From Marsupella aquatica (taxonomy: Eukaryota > Marchantiophyta), in assembly GCA_973895155.1 (NCBI GenBank), contig OZ316891.1, forward strand, positions 11,222,001 through 11,286,000: a stretch of 64,000 nt of DNA, written 5' to 3'. Under the pieces are notes generated by a model. It did not search any database. It was not told where the DNA came from and saw nothing but the letters and a program-made list of their open reading frames with translations. This document shows, piece after piece, positions 25,729 to 39,044 of this stretch (position 1 is the first letter of the stretch; every line of letters begins with the position of its first letter). A program made the translations under genes and the position numbers.

Positions 25729-28700
25729 CTAGGATCTTGGAGGTGTGACTCCATAAAGACGCTGGCTAGTACAATACTTCCAGCGTTTGCTTGGCTCCAC
25801 CATTACCCGAACCCGGGCCGGTCTCTCCCTAACAGCAGTGTTCACCGGCACACGAGAGTAGATCTTCCACACAGGACGACCAATGTTTTCATTCCAGTCC
25901 AGAGCAGCACAAAACAACCGTGCTTCGTGAGATGCTGGAAAGTGAATGCGTTTGGTGGCAAACTTCCCCATCACAGAATGAAAAGTCTCGGACATGAAGT
26001 TTTCTCTTGCCATCGTGTAAAAAGCCATCTTTGTAGGAGTAACGTACTTCACCATGAAGTTCTTCACAGCTACATGTGTTACTGAATCTGAATATGGGAC
26101 ATAAACAAAAAATGAAGCATTATTTAAGTATCTCCAAAATGAGATAGTAGGAAGACATACAAAATAGCTCGGAATGTTTTAGTATATTATGCACTAACCT
26201 CGTGCATAATATAAATCCACCTGTGGAGAGGCTCCATCTTCCTGAAGATGGTGGCATGGTCGATCGGAGAAAGCCATGCATTTACTATGATCACCCGCCC
26301 AATGGTCTGCGCAATTACCAAACTCAGAAGCCAATGATGTACCATCTCCTCCCCTGCACCACAACATAATGTCAAAGCTTAGTGCTACATAATTTGCCAA
26401 TTTCAATAATGCCCTATGCCAAGTTCAAAATACACAAAAAGTAGTTCAACTTACATGTTCTTGGCCCTCCTAGCACAAACATAGAACCAAGTCTTAACCT
26501 TGGTTGCAATATGATGTAGGGTAAGCTCAGGGTGCTTTAGCCCATGAGTGACTATGGCTACCAAAGTCTCCTCAGGTGCCAGTCCTCTCATGTCTGCCAC
26601 CAAATGAAGCAAGCCATCTTTTTTGAGTCTAGAATACCCTCTCACCCTCCTTGCCTTCAGCCAAGCTTTCAAGGCACTTGCAGTGGCTGCTTGCAGCTGC
26701 GACCTGGTTGTCATGTATACCCACTCAGTACAAGTAAAGTTTAGGGGAAATAAATAAAACTTTGGGGAAAACAAGTCCAAATACCAAATTGCATAAATTC
26801 GCTTACCTAGTGGTGGCAGTATCAATATCAATGTGCAAGGTGAACTTGGCTTTTACCAACTTGTCTACAAACTTCTTGACCAAGTTTTTTGCCTTGTGCC
26901 ACAAATCCTTTTGGTTCGCAATCCCAAGGTCCTCAATGATAGAGTCTACTGTAGAATTGTCATCATGAATGACCTCCTTGATGATAATCCCATTGTCGCG
27001 AAGTCTCTCAAGGGCTTTCCTGGTCCCAATCTCCTCATGGGTCCATGAGTTGGACTTCTCCTTCCTACTTGTAGTCACAATCTCTATGACCTTGTTATCT
27101 TCCATATTGATAACTGAGACAGTGCCATGGTAACCGCTACGAGATGAATCCCATCGACAATCCAGGTACACCACTAGGCCAGGATCTGTCAACAATTCAA
27201 GCAATATTCACAAGTCACCTTCAGATATTAAACTGGTCATTGAAAAGACAACAACACCCAACCACAAAGGTAGATTGAGAGAGAACTAAACCCTCACTAA
27301 CGTTCTTTGCCAATTTGTAGTTGTGTCTGTAGCCCCTCACAAAGCTTGTGCCACAAGTCCCTCTTGGTTTTCTCCCATTCATCCTTGATTGCTTGAATCC
27401 ATCCAACTCTGAGGGAATCCCCGGTCTGAAAATCATACCAATGACGTGAAGTAGGGACATATAGACCCAAGTGCGATGTGATACCCACAAGAGCTGTATA
27501 TGTCAACCCTGTGCATAATGTGGAATGATAAAGTTGAGAAGTAACCAAAGGTGATCCCCCCCGTGGCTCTAACTCACCTGTAATGAAAGGCCAGTCATGA
27601 CCACTCTCCCCACAACCAACTCGGATGGACCAGAGTTGTTGGAACTCTCTAATATGCTGCACCCTAGGAGTCAAAGAGCAACCGGGGATGTGACATGTAG
27701 GAAGGAGTTTATCAACAAAGTCAGACACCAAGTGTCGTTGTATGAACCCTACTCTAGCAGGCTTGCGTGGACGTGCTCTCGATGTAGGCTGGGAGTCTAG
27801 TACCACATCCGCCTGGGAATCCACCACCTCAGCAAGAATAGGTTGAGAATCCAACACAATCTCTGGGTCATGTTGATGTACTCCGGAACCAACTGGGGCA
27901 GTCTACAATTAATTGGTAGGCAACAAACATAAGCCACCAAAAGTATTTGGCCAACAGAAACAGTCACAATAGAGCATCTCAAAAACTTGATAATAACTGG
28001 TAAATACAAACATATTTTCATATACACTCAATTTGTAAAGACTTCTTTCATTCAAGTACTCAAAACATGAAATTGAGTAATTGTGGACAAAGGTAGCACG
28101 TGTGAAATACCTCCATCCCTAGAGCCACCAAAGCATCAGGATCATCATCTCCAAAAAATTTCTCGTCCTCACTCACAAATGATCCATACTCATCCTCATG
28201 GACGTCGTACTGATCAGGATTCCAATCAACCCCTAAATATAAGATTTTAGTTTCACAAAGGAAATCAAAAGCCCACATAGGAAATGACATGTAGTTGGAC
28301 ATTCTAGAATAGAATATTGACAACCTCTGAGAAGAGACCCTCCTCGAATAGACCTTCTGAAAATAGTGGCTCTAAAACAGGGGGCGGTTGCTGAAGCTCA
28401 GCTTGAGCATGCCTAGCAGTGTCGGGGTCTCTCATCTCCTCCATCTGAATTGTGCCACCAAATAAGCTCAGGTGATTGGTATTTGAGAAATCCCAATAGG
28501 AGGTATACTACTTATGTGTTTGGGTGGTGTTTAGTTGTGAGTTAAACATGGTATTACAAATATTGAAACAAAAGGAACCCTAAACTGTTTTCAAATTGAA
28601 CCTTATTTCGTGACGGACATACACCCCTAACAGACAATAAAAACAAACATCAATTGAGGGCTCTTGGAGAATACCTGGAACCACCTCATAAGATCTATGG

Positions 28701-29115
28701 TGTGGCTCGTTGGATCTGGCTCCAAGGTTTGTGCTATGGCTACACTGGGTGGACCCCCCTGCTCAACGGGTCCCTCAGGTGCAAATGCCTCCTCTAAGAT
28801 TGATCCTGCCTCTGCAGCTCGGTACCTCCTCAAGTGCTCAATATGCTCATGCGACATGTCAAGTAGCCAATGAATAATCGTGGCATGTGTCGTATCCGGA
28901 TCACCTCCCAATAAAAGCCTCAACTCCTCCCACTCATCCCACCGCTCAAGTGGGACCCGGATCGGAGGCTTGGCATCTGGTCTCCTCCTCTTCTTGTAAT
29001 CTATGTCATCGCTTGGATACTTTGGTCTCGAAGGACCACCACCCCGAGGAGGACATCTACGACGGGCAGCCAGAAGGTCAGGTGGCTGTCCCTCGGGATC
29101 ACCTGCTGTACTCAT
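25729..29115 (-). pseudogene. multi-exon DDE transposase-like gene of an animal-like family
   Basis: Several exon-like blocks on the minus strand fit one protein. From the start at 29115 they are: an N-terminal Pro/Arg-rich region (29115-28675); an acidic linker (28444-28325 and about 28230-28112); a Cys/His block with CHIPGCSLTPRVQHI and CGESGHDW (about 27857-27575); a helical block (27509-27297); the RNase-H-like core starting VVYLDCRWDSS, with IHDDNSTVD and DLWHKAKNLVKKF (27204-26811); a SAP-like helix (LKAWLKARRVRGYSRLKKD); a HWAGDHSKC segment; and a C-terminal block with FMSETFHSVMGKFATKRIHF (about 26070-25729). The order and motifs match a transposase-like family I know mainly from cnidarians, molluscs and fish (DGRxDSPG...HTDxH...FDVWH...FHSxxxKYxPKRxHF). 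I have no accepted name for it. The first junction (28675/28444) is in phase, but the next one did not resolve, so whether the gene is intact is unclear. Confidence 0.5.
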
Positions 29116-32100
29116 CGCTAAACTACCTACAAAGAAAGAAAGTGTAAAATGGAGACCAAATGCCAAGCCCCTCCAGTGACTACAAGAACAAAGTGGAAAA
29201 AAAATTACAAAAATGGTATCCTAATCACTCCTATGTGGAAGCAAAGCCTTTGCATAAAGATATTATGCTCTTGGGTTTGTGCATTTCTGGCCCTTATATC
29301 CCCTTCCCATTGGACCCTTGCCTCTAATTGGCTAGCCTAAAATGATTGAGGATGGTTGGATATGAGATCCAAGGGCCAGAATGTTGTACTAATTGGAACT
29401 CTTCGAATTGACTATTATGTCACGATCATCCTATGCTATGCACTGGGCTATTCAGAATGGTCGGATCGTGGATCGGAGGGCCAAAATTGAGTCTTACCCC
29501 CAAATTGGTCAAGGATTCATTTTCCACTATTCTCTTAGTGCTTGGCAATTTGAAGGACTGTCCCGTCATGGCAAAACGAGTCAAAGTAAGCCAGTCTTGA
29601 TCCGAAGACCTCTGGCTCTACAGCCAACCAACCCAACCGGTACACCGATGCGTACTGTTGTATGTAGAAAATTCAAAATAAATAAAGTACCATAAACTTT
29701 GAGGCTGGGTCGTGCCCCCTAAGGTGCCCGGAGCGCTGCCCGTTCTATTTGAAATTCAAAAAAAATGATCGGACCAATCAGATTGCAGGAAAACTAAAAT
29801 CAACGTTTCTCCCTTACTTTTACTCAAAAACATCCGTGATTTTTCCCACTCGTAGATCTCCGCATGATCTTTCTTTCGAGCCAGAGATCACATCGAACGG
29901 ACCAAAATTGACGTCAGGGCGACCAAAAATCGTGCAACCCAAAACAGGCGCTGAGTCCGAAAATCGAAACCGGCAGTCGATGCTCCTAAAGAATGCGAGC
30001 TCCGGGTTACCCGGAGTGCTTTGTACTCGGACTTGCGGCCCGACTTGCGGTTTAAGGGCGGTCTTGCAGAGTCTTTTGGTTTCCCGCCCTGAAATGAACC
30101 CCTGGCGTCCCTTCATGAAGTGACAGTTTGGCAGTCCCGAGTGGGTCCTTGGTTGAGATGCAAGGGCAAGGGCCAGTGCATTTCTGGCCCTTGAGGTCCC
30201 AAGTCTTCAAATCTCAATAAAACAAAACAGCAAATATAGCACGAGTAGCTGCGACTGAGTGGGCAAGTCACAAAGCTGTTCTTGATTGTGTTTAGATCCT
30301 TCATACACTTTTTCCCTACATATGTGGGCAGCTATAGGGGCCCACATGCAATACAGCCTTAAGGCTCAGTTTGCTGGTTTTAGAGTCTCTAGACAAATGT
30401 TCTTTAGTGACCCTCCTACACAATTTACTCTATGGCTTTACCAGACCTTTCAGTTTGTTGCCCAATAGGGCTTTCTAAGGTCTTTTTGCAACTGGCGGTG
30501 ACTAAGGGCTTAGTGCATCTTTTAACTTTTCAGGTTTTTCCTTTGTTTTTTCCCTTTTGTTGGGTTTCTTATTTTTGGGATGTTTGGGGCTTTCTGTTCT
30601 TTGGCACTGTGATATAGATAGTTTGTCCTCTTACTTTGGACCTATTTTTGGCTCTCTTAATTTTACTTTGTTTGGCTTGTTTTGGTAAATTGGTCTGTTT
30701 CTCCACTGTTATTCTCTAAGTGGAAACTTTGCTGGTCAAGTTAGAGCCCAGGGAAGCACCAAGAAAGGTGATCCCCAAGAGTCATGGTGAATCAATTTGC
30801 TTCAGGCAAAGCTAATGTGGACTGCTAGATATTATTATGAGTGTGTAGCCAAAAGAATATACGGGAGATGTACAACCAACAGAGAGTAACTTGGCATGAA
30901 AATCAGAACTCCTATTGAGAGCAAAGGATGTGAATTTCTATCCATTGTTTCTGTTTTTGCAAGGTAGTAATACTGTGGAATATTGCTAACATTTATTAGC
31001 CAGCTTCCTAAGAGTCATTCGCACCACATCTTGGTGAAATTTAAATCTAGGTTTGGTTATTAGATTAGGAGAGCAAGTATCTTTGATTTATCATTCACTG
31101 TAGATGTTGTGAGGCTTAAGGACTACAACTTGTTGAGTAGGACTACATACAGGATTATTGGCAGCACATAATGCACAGTCAGTGAAAGTGTATGAAGCGT
31201 ATGCAATGTTTTATACCACCACTGTCCCGGAGCTATGAGGACAATATAGTTACTTTTTTCACTTGAGAATATTTTGACTAATTGTGGTAATCTGGATCCA
31301 ACAGGTTTTGCTTCGAGTACAGTGGAGGAGAGAGACTTGCGAAGACTTTAATTAGAAATGTGTACAATAACCGGGATTATGTGAAGTAGTCACCAAGGGC
31401 AGTCAACAAAAATAACGCTCCAAAAGCTAGAGGGGAGGAATAGTTACTTAGTGTAAACCTTTGGGGTTTCACTTTAATTCACAAAAATGACACATCTGCC
31501 ACAAAGGATAAAGTTATTTTATTGATTCAAAGGAAGACTTTGGAAAAATTCTGGAAAAAAATTAATAATTAGGGTCTTTTAAATACAATTTTTAGACTTA
31601 TAAGAATATTAGAGTCTTTTTATCAAAATTTTGGAAGATTTCAAGAATTTTCCAACTTTATAGAAATTAGAAATTAATTTGTTTCTCTTACATTTGGCAC
31701 TGATTTGTTCAATACGTGACTTGGATCATTCCCCGCTTGGATCCTTTGGTGTGATGGGTTCCCGCTCATAGTGGGTCTTTTTGCATACATATAATTTTCT
31801 CTAAGTTTCTGGAAGACAGATCCAGCATGCACTAAACCAGGTGTTTTATTCCTTGATAAGCACATGACCCCTAAAAAGTGCACTTATTGATAAGTGTACA
31901 TATTTACACCCGTTTTGTTAAATGTGTAATGGGCCCGTCCCTCAGTGAGTCAGTGAGCAGCCTTGTCATTCATGTCCCTACCCTAAGTGCTGCATGTGAC
32001 CAAACTCCCTAAGTGCATTTTAATTTATTTTGTACCAAGAATGGGGATGCATTTATCAATAAATGCAATTTTATGGGATTGTGCGTTTACCAATAAGTGC

Positions 32101-32417
32101 ATATAGAGCACTTATCTAAGAGGGTAAGCCCTTGTAAAGTTGTACTTTAGCAAAATGATTTCAGGCCTGTGTGAATACTGAATACTAAAGATGTCTAAAA
32201 AGCGCATTTATTCAGAGTCAAATAAAAGGGCAGAACAGTACGTTCTGAGGCTCTTTAACCACGTAATGCCCTTATGGAGTGTGCGCTTCGACAGAGCAGA
32301 CTGTAATCGCCACTCGATAAATCAGAACGATACAGTTCCTCAGTCTCTGCTGCAATTCTTGTTGAGTCTGTCTGCCGATGCCTGATGTCCGCAGAGCTAT
32401 ATGTCCAGTAGTGCAGC
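29116..32417. other. intergenic, no gene recognised
   Basis: Open frames of up to 124 codons (29749-30123) lack domains. The phrase 'tgcatttctggccctt' occurs at about 29280 and 30177. Between 31870 and 32090 two small hairpins share the stem-loop core TTATTGATAA, one in each orientation (cacttattgataagtg and gcatttatcaataaatgc). Their role is unknown. Confidence 0.4.
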
Positions 32418-33040
32418 CCTGAGCTTCGTACTCACAAGTAATGACTGTCATGAGGTGGTCATCAGCCACTCCATGAAATCCAATCGAGATCCCTTCGTAC
32501 TCTCAAGTAATGACCGTCAGGAGATGGTCAGCTGCCACTCCATCTCGATCGAGAGCATAAACGCTCTCCGAAACTCTCAGGTACGTGTCGCTGATCGATC
32601 TTCGGCCAACGTATTAAGCTTCTTTGCCTTTGGCATGTGCAGCCGATCGAGATGGAATCAAGGCCTGTTTGAAGCGTAGCTTCATCGTTGAGTTGAAGAC
32701 TCGATATAATTATGACCGAAATCGCCTTTTCTCATGCATTCAATCCGACCCAGCGGCGTGAATGCATATCATCCAAAACCCGGAGTATAGCTAGGGAAGG
32801 GATCACGAAAGATGACTGATCGGTAAATCTTTCTCCAATTCATAGTGTTGAGGAAGTTTCGGCAGTACGTGAGCTTGATTGCCTTCAATTTCTCGTGCAT
32901 TCTGTCCGACCCAGAGGCGTCTTCAACTGCATATCATCCAAAACCCGGAGTAGGGAAGGGATCACGAAAGCTGACTGATCGGCAAATCTTTCTCCAGTTC
33001 ATAGAGTTGATCGAGGAAGTCTCGGCTTTCGATTCACCAC
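32418..33040. repeat. two successive local duplications
   Basis: A unit of about 75 bases ('cttcgtactcacaagtaatgac...gccactccat') is duplicated at 32418-32486 and 32492-32560. A larger unit of about 160 bases is duplicated at about 32714-32870 and 32871-33040. It contains 'gcatatcatccaaaacccgg', 'agggaagggatcacgaaag' and 'aaatctttctcca'. Both lie just downstream of the Atg22-like gene. Confidence 0.8.
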
Positions 33041-33130
33041 CTGGACGACTGCAAAAGGTGTAGACAAATTCAGGGTTGCAGTCATCGATCAGCTAGCCAT
33101 TAGTTTAGGGAGCTGGAGCTGAACCCAGCC

Positions 33131-36100
33131 CTATCGTTCTAATGTCATGGTTTGTACGTGAGCATATTGGGTCCTCAGACTCAAAGGCACGTGCACAGCA
33201 TAATTGTCAGAATTTGATTTCGAAGACACTTCCACACTACTTTTGATCATGTTTGCATCCTGATACAAACTAATGTCCGTAGACGACCCCGCTTCAAAAT
33301 CTTGCTGCTTAGTTATGGTGACAAAGACCATTAATATGGAGGCCAGCAGGAGTGCAACGGCCATGACGACGAAAGTGTAGCGCAGATCCCCGTTGTAGCT
33401 GACGAAGAGGAACACCTCTATGCTACCAACAAAAGTGCTGAACTGATTGACTAGGGCCAAGAGAGAAAAGTAGGCACCTACTAAGGTCGGCGCTGGAATG
33501 CAAGTGGGAATACAAGCGATAAACAATGCTCTGATGTAGGAGCGGTGAGCACCTAAGCACACACCGTAGGCGAAGGCAAAGATCAGAAACTCCCACTCGG
33601 TGTTCAGCCCGAGCAGTTTCGACGTCCTCCTGGACGTCGCATTAAAGAATAGGCCTAAACAAGCATAGATCGGGAGCAGAAGATGAAGAAGCAGTGCTAT
33701 GAGCATCATGACCTTGTTGCTCCAGGAAAGTGCAATCTGGACGACGAGGAAGAGGATGCTTCCTGCAAGAGAGGAGACCTGAGACACCACCGCAAACCTG
33801 ATGAAGTTTCTCGGCGAGAAGCATAAGAATCCAGCATGGAACACGGTGGCGTTACCCATGGACGATAGAAAACAAATCAGGAGAAGCAATAATCCACTTC
33901 GCCCCTTTCCCGCCTGCCCGATCCTCAGCCCCAAAACCGCCATCAGCAAATGCTTCGTTGCTGGATGTGGGATGTATTTCAAGCCCGGCCCGGGCCTGTC
34001 TTTGAGAAAGAATGCGCTGGAGATCACCGTCCAACTAAACAACCAAATCCCTCCGATGCAGCAAGCTATGCGCAAAGACCAGTTGTTAGGGTCACTCCCC
34101 ATGAGCTTAGGCACCAATGAAGATCGGAGAAAGAAATAGGCTGCCAAAGTGCAGAGAGCCGTCGACAAACACCCAAAACTGGATCCTGTTAGGGAAACCT
34201 TATATATAAATCGAATCCTCACGCTCTGAAATATCTGCACTTCGTCGAACAATCGTGTTTTCAGGATAGGAACGCCGCTTGCGAGGGACGAGAGATGCGA
34301 GTCGAGCCAAGTGGACAACAGCCCGACACTGACGGTGGAGAACAAGAAGAGAATGCCGCCAATCCACCACCATTCTGCGCGGAAGAGATTGATCGTTATC
34401 GCAGAGGCGACTACGCCAGTTCCTGCTCCCAACCATAACAGAAAACTTGGGTATTTGCTGTAGTCCAACAAAGGGCTGGTGACAGTGAACTGTAACAATT
34501 GTATGACTACGGACGCTCCTAGCATAGCTGTGATCAACAGTGCTGGTTGCCATGACCTGGTGCTGAGGATCTCCAAGATGGTGACGCCAGATGACCTGAA
34601 TAGAGTCCAGATTGAACCCAGTCAGTAAGTAATACCGTAAAAAAACTCGATAACGTAATGGACATCAATCATTATCATCACAAGCGGATCCTTGAAATTC
34701 AGTCCATCAGAGACAATCGTTGGCTCTGTTCTAGCAATCTTGGCGGAAACTCTAGGCACCCCTGACGTGCTTGATGAGCGAAATTGGCTGAATTAATGAT
34801 AACAAGAGAGGCATCTAAGCACGGTTTCCAACGCCGTAAGTTACTATGAAGGTTTCGACAAATTGTTAAGCGGTCACCTTCACATTCCACGCGCTGCCTC
34901 AAAAGAGCCTCAGTACTCTGACATAGTTATTACTGAACTGCCATAATTATATCACTTAAAAAAGAGATTCTTTTCAAGATGAGCGACTTAACCAAAGTCC
35001 ATAAGATTGGCTTTCAAGATCCGATTGCCCGCGACGGTTTGCAACCTCTCAATTGTGGTGATCGATCAATCGCAATAACATCTTTCTGTCTTTAGTAATT
35101 TAAATCTTCATGATAGTCCAGACTTCTAGTCAGATGATTCAAACCAAGATTTTTATTACAATTCATTTGCACAGCACAACAAATTCTTAGGTCAACGTAA
35201 CAATCAACTTAACGAGCGTGAATTGGAAGATTTCAACTTATCACGTACATGGCAAGAGATCCACTCCACAATCCAGTACTTTAGGTGAATTTTAGTGGCA
35301 TTATCATGGACAGTCCGGGCCGGCCATGAACCGCGAAGAGCACGGATAAAAAATAGAGTGCAACTATGCCGTTAAATTCGGGAGATGATCTATCAGTTCC
35401 CAGAAATCTATTGATGCTCATGCTCAGCTCAACCCATTGATTCGTATTAATTTGTAGCACCAGCGACAGATACTAAGTTGTGGATCGAACTGGTCAGCAG
35501 GAAAGGACAAATGTTGTGCACGCACCTTGTGGCGTTGCCGCCCAAACTGTCAGTAGTCCAACTGGTAAGATCCTCTGTGAAGGAGTCACACACTTTTAAA
35601 CATCTCGGATCTCGATCCGTCACATTATACGGGCAATGCACAGCATCTGCTACAGTCCCTTTACCGTCCATGAAACTCCTCGAAGCTGCAAAGAGACTAA
35701 ATATGAGCAGAGGGAAGAACACCCAGAGCGCAGCCTTAAACCCGCATATTCCAACGTCACAAAGTAACCATCCCCAGACTTCGGTCGTCGTTGGCTGGAC
35801 GGGCCCAGTGTCGTCAGGCTTGGCCACCCTTATCTTGTTCTCGATCCTGTTGCCCCTACCCAATCTAGTGAACGGATGAGCAGCCGACGGTCCACGTCCT
35901 GGGTAAGATACATTATCAGGTCTGGAGTCATAATCCTTTGAAAGGATATCAGAGCTCCCCTGCAGAATAACGCTCCTTGAACTTTCCTTCCAAGACGTCG
36001 TCTGGCTGGATGCAGATGTGGACTGTGAATGCTCAGATTGCAACGAATTTTCCTTCCTACGCGTCGCTTGGCTGGATGCAGATGTGAACTGTGAATGCTC

Positions 36101-36451
36101 AGATTGCAACGAATTTTCCTTCCTACGGGTCACTTGGCTGGATGCAGATGTGGACTGTGAATCCTCAGATTGCAACGAATTTTCCTTCCTATGCGTCGCC
36201 TCGCTGGATGCAGAGGTGGGCAATGAATAATTAGATCGCGACGAAGAAGAACCTGAAACAGCGCTCTCTGTGACGAATTTATAGGAACGTAAAATACTTC
36301 TAGTCGCACTAATGTCGGACGTTTCCTCCGGAGAGGGCTCTACTCGTAACTGAGGTGTACGTGTAGCTTGAAAGAGAACTGCCTGGAATCGGCTGAAATC
36401 GTCGCTGATCGATTGCGATCGACTCCAGTTATCGATATCTGGTATGTTCAT
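33131..36451 (-). CDS. Atg22-like major-facilitator transporter (2 exons)
   Basis: Exon 1 (36451-35526) and exon 2 (34595-33131) join in phase through AAG|GTGCGTG and ATTCAG|G, giving 796 residues. In yeast, Atg22 exports amino acids from the vacuole after autophagy. The similarity here is by pattern: WGWLLCDVGICGF at the first membrane segment; a cluster of membrane helices; LLICFLSSMGNATVFHAG in place of the conserved DGxxT region; and GAHRSYIRALFIACIP followed by GDLRYTF, which matches the family's GxxQSYxRxLFxxLIP and GxxRYxF. Unusually, the first about 215 residues are soluble, Ser-rich and contain a 22-residue tandem repeat. The tail after the last helix is about 60 residues. An extracytoplasmic or lumenal loop with several Cys and NxT sites follows the first helix. 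The intron is 930 bases. The gene appears intact. Confidence 0.7.
36002..36215 (-). repeat. 66-bp in-frame tandem repeat within the Atg22-like gene
   Basis: Three full copies start at about 36002, 36068 and 36134, and a partial one follows. They encode a 22-residue Ser/Gln-rich unit (core RRKENSLQSEHSQSTSASSQ). The unit length is a multiple of three, so the frame is preserved. Differences between copies are few, which points to recent expansion. Confidence 0.9.
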
Positions 36452-36520
36452 AACTGCGTACTATACAATGTAAGGAAATCATTAAGAAAGACAGTGTTGA
36501 ACCTTTAACAACATGTACCC

Positions 36521-36592
36521 GTGTACCGGCTAGGAATTGAATCTAGGACATCCTTTGTACATGGTAATGCTCTACCACTCAGCTATGGGCTC
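36521..36592 (-). other. tRNA-like sequence (tRNA pseudogene or SINE head)
   Basis: Read on the minus strand, a GAGCCCA start is followed by TAGCTGAGTGGTAGAGC, a good tRNA D-arm and A box. About 35 bases later comes GATTCAATTCC, close to a B box and T-loop, within a recognisable T-stem (CTAG...CTAG). The anticodon stem and the 3' acceptor strand do not pair properly, so it is not a functional tRNA. It could be a decayed tRNA or the tRNA-derived head of a SINE lying upstream of the Atg22-like gene. Confidence 0.5.
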
Positions 36593-39009
36593 TTCATGCC
36601 TGGCTACACCGTCTCTGGTTCGAGTGTGCTTCATGGTTCATTTCCAACAGATAGGTCATAATCAACTGAGCTCTAGCTGAAAACTGTTATTGCTGCTCAA
36701 CAGTTCTCCGGAAGAAAGTTCTTCAGTCCAACTGGTTCCGCTGCCGTCCTCGCTGACTCCTCCTGATCGAGTAAACCAGAACACGCGTACTCTTACGGTC
36801 ATTCATAAACCTTTGGCCGGTCGGCACTTGATCCGCGCTAAGCCTGTGGAATTCCTGCCGCATTTCAATTCTTCGAGAGAGCAAATTAATCGATCCAGGC
36901 AGATCAATTATATTGGAGCTAATTGGATCCATGACAGCAGTAGGTGGAGCGTATCTCACATCTCAATCATCAATGGAATCATGCAATGGGAATTCTCAGT
37001 CAAGCTAGTGCAATGGATTCCGTGTGATGACGAAAGTTTAACAGCTGTGCCGTATCAACTCCCAATGATCGACTGTCAATCGTCTTCATATCTCAAGCTA
37101 CGTCCAGACGTACGACTTCGTAGGCTGGCCAGAGCTTCAGGTCCTGGTCGAAAGTTGAGTCTAGAGATTGCAAAGTCAAGATCCAATTCCCTAAAGTCTG
37201 GTGCGCAGATGGTATACTAGTTAACGCTCCACTGGTAGTTTAGACTTCGGACACTTTCCCGCTGTAGAACTATGTCAATATCCGGATTCAAAGTGCCAAT
37301 TATCGGTCTGCAGTAGAGCCTGTCCTATGACGTTTGATCCCGCTCGATCATTAAGAATCGTCTTGCGACCTCTTCCGCCACTTGGCGCTCAGAATCAGGC
37401 TCTGGATTGATCAATACGACAACACCACTCCTAAGCTCTTTTCAGATCCCCGAAATCCGACTTCGACTGTTAGTTTCAAAGCACTCCTGTACTTACCCAG
37501 ACTATTTTATGCATACCCACCCACTCTTCACTCTGACTAGGTCATGAACGGTAGACTTAGACGCAGAATTAAATAGCGAATTAATGTTTTAGATCTTGTT
37601 GGTCACGTAGGTGCGATGTCGAATTCATGCATGTATTGGACTCGCACATCTGAATTTCTGGGTCGTTCTTACCGATGCGGTCAGGCCTTCCGATGCCGAT
37701 AGAATCAGAACATCACCTGGAGTATAGTGTGATCTAGGGGGAGATCAGACATTAAAAGTTTCAATACTACAGTAAATCTCACGGCAATAGGGTGTGGTTC
37801 CGAAAGTACCAGGATGCAAATGCTTGCATGTACGACAAGCATTAACGCGCTTTGAACAGTCGTGGCTGGTCTTGCATTGCGCACATCATCTATTTTCACG
37901 GCCTCAGATAGATCCATAACACCTCGATCATGCTGCAAGCCTGGGCCCCGTTTAAAAATCGTATTGCTTCAATATGGTCTTCAACGGCGTTGATTCGCCA
38001 CATGTAACGACAATTTCTCCTATGTTGGTCAGGTTGAGCGACAACTTCGAGGCAGAGGTGGACTGGAAGTTGTTTGTACGGGTCCTCAGCTTGGGCCAAA
38101 GCAGGCCATATATGTGGTGTGTGCGTAATGCAAATGCCTGAAAAATGCCAAATTGAGATCGAAGCTTTCAGATCGAAGCTTTCAGAGGAGCACCAGTATT
38201 GGCATCATTCTCCAGATTGCAATGGATGTTACTCTACTCTGACTGTCTGACTTGCATGATGTACATGCCTGTCAATAGCGCTTCCGAGCTGTCCAAATCC
38301 TGCTTGCAATTCTTGTCATCAACAAACAATCCATCATTTTCATAGCCTATTCTTTCATAGCCTCTTCATTGCCGGCCGAATCGATCCGTCATGGCAAGCA
38401 CAGGCCAGGTCTTTCTAAAATATTGTCGGTCATGACTAAACCAATCGAGGCTGCTCCATACGAAAATTGACCAAGTCTCCAGAATTGGAACAGTAAGAGA
38501 ATGAGACCCTACTCTGTGGGGAATGCAAAATAATGACACGTGGCAAAGTGTTTGACTAGTCTCCCTTCAATCTACTGGGGAACACAATTAATAGTCACTG
38601 GTACCAGGATATGGGAGCCAATCTTGGGCCTACCCTAAGGAAAGCATGCTAGCCAATGACCTTGATAACTTTCTAGCTCATAATTTTAAACAAAATCCGG
38701 AAATACGCACCTGGGCTTTGGGAAGCTCCAAAGTGGTGATGGCTGCATTTGAGATGGCAACTCTCTCAGAATGAAATATATTTTTTCTCAATGGTGTCTT
38801 GGTCGACATGACATATTTTTTCTCAACGGCCTCACTCTTGGCCGACACGACATCTTTTACTCAACGACGTACATCCTTGGCTGACACATCTTTTTTCTCA
38901 ATGAGCTCTGATTTGGCCAAAATGACATATTGGCTGACACAAAAAAAAATTCTTAACAACATCTTGGCCGAGACGACATTTTTTGTGCAACGCACGAGTA
39001 TTGAGCTAG

Positions 39010-39044
<35 letters not shown>

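Noticed and set aside
33801-34139. 112-codon plus-strand ORF
   Set aside because: Antisense shadow of the Atg22-like transporter exon.
36018-36230. Cys-rich 70-residue plus-strand ORF with repeated CECSDCNEFSFL
   Set aside because: Antisense reading of the 66-bp repeat in the Atg22-like gene.
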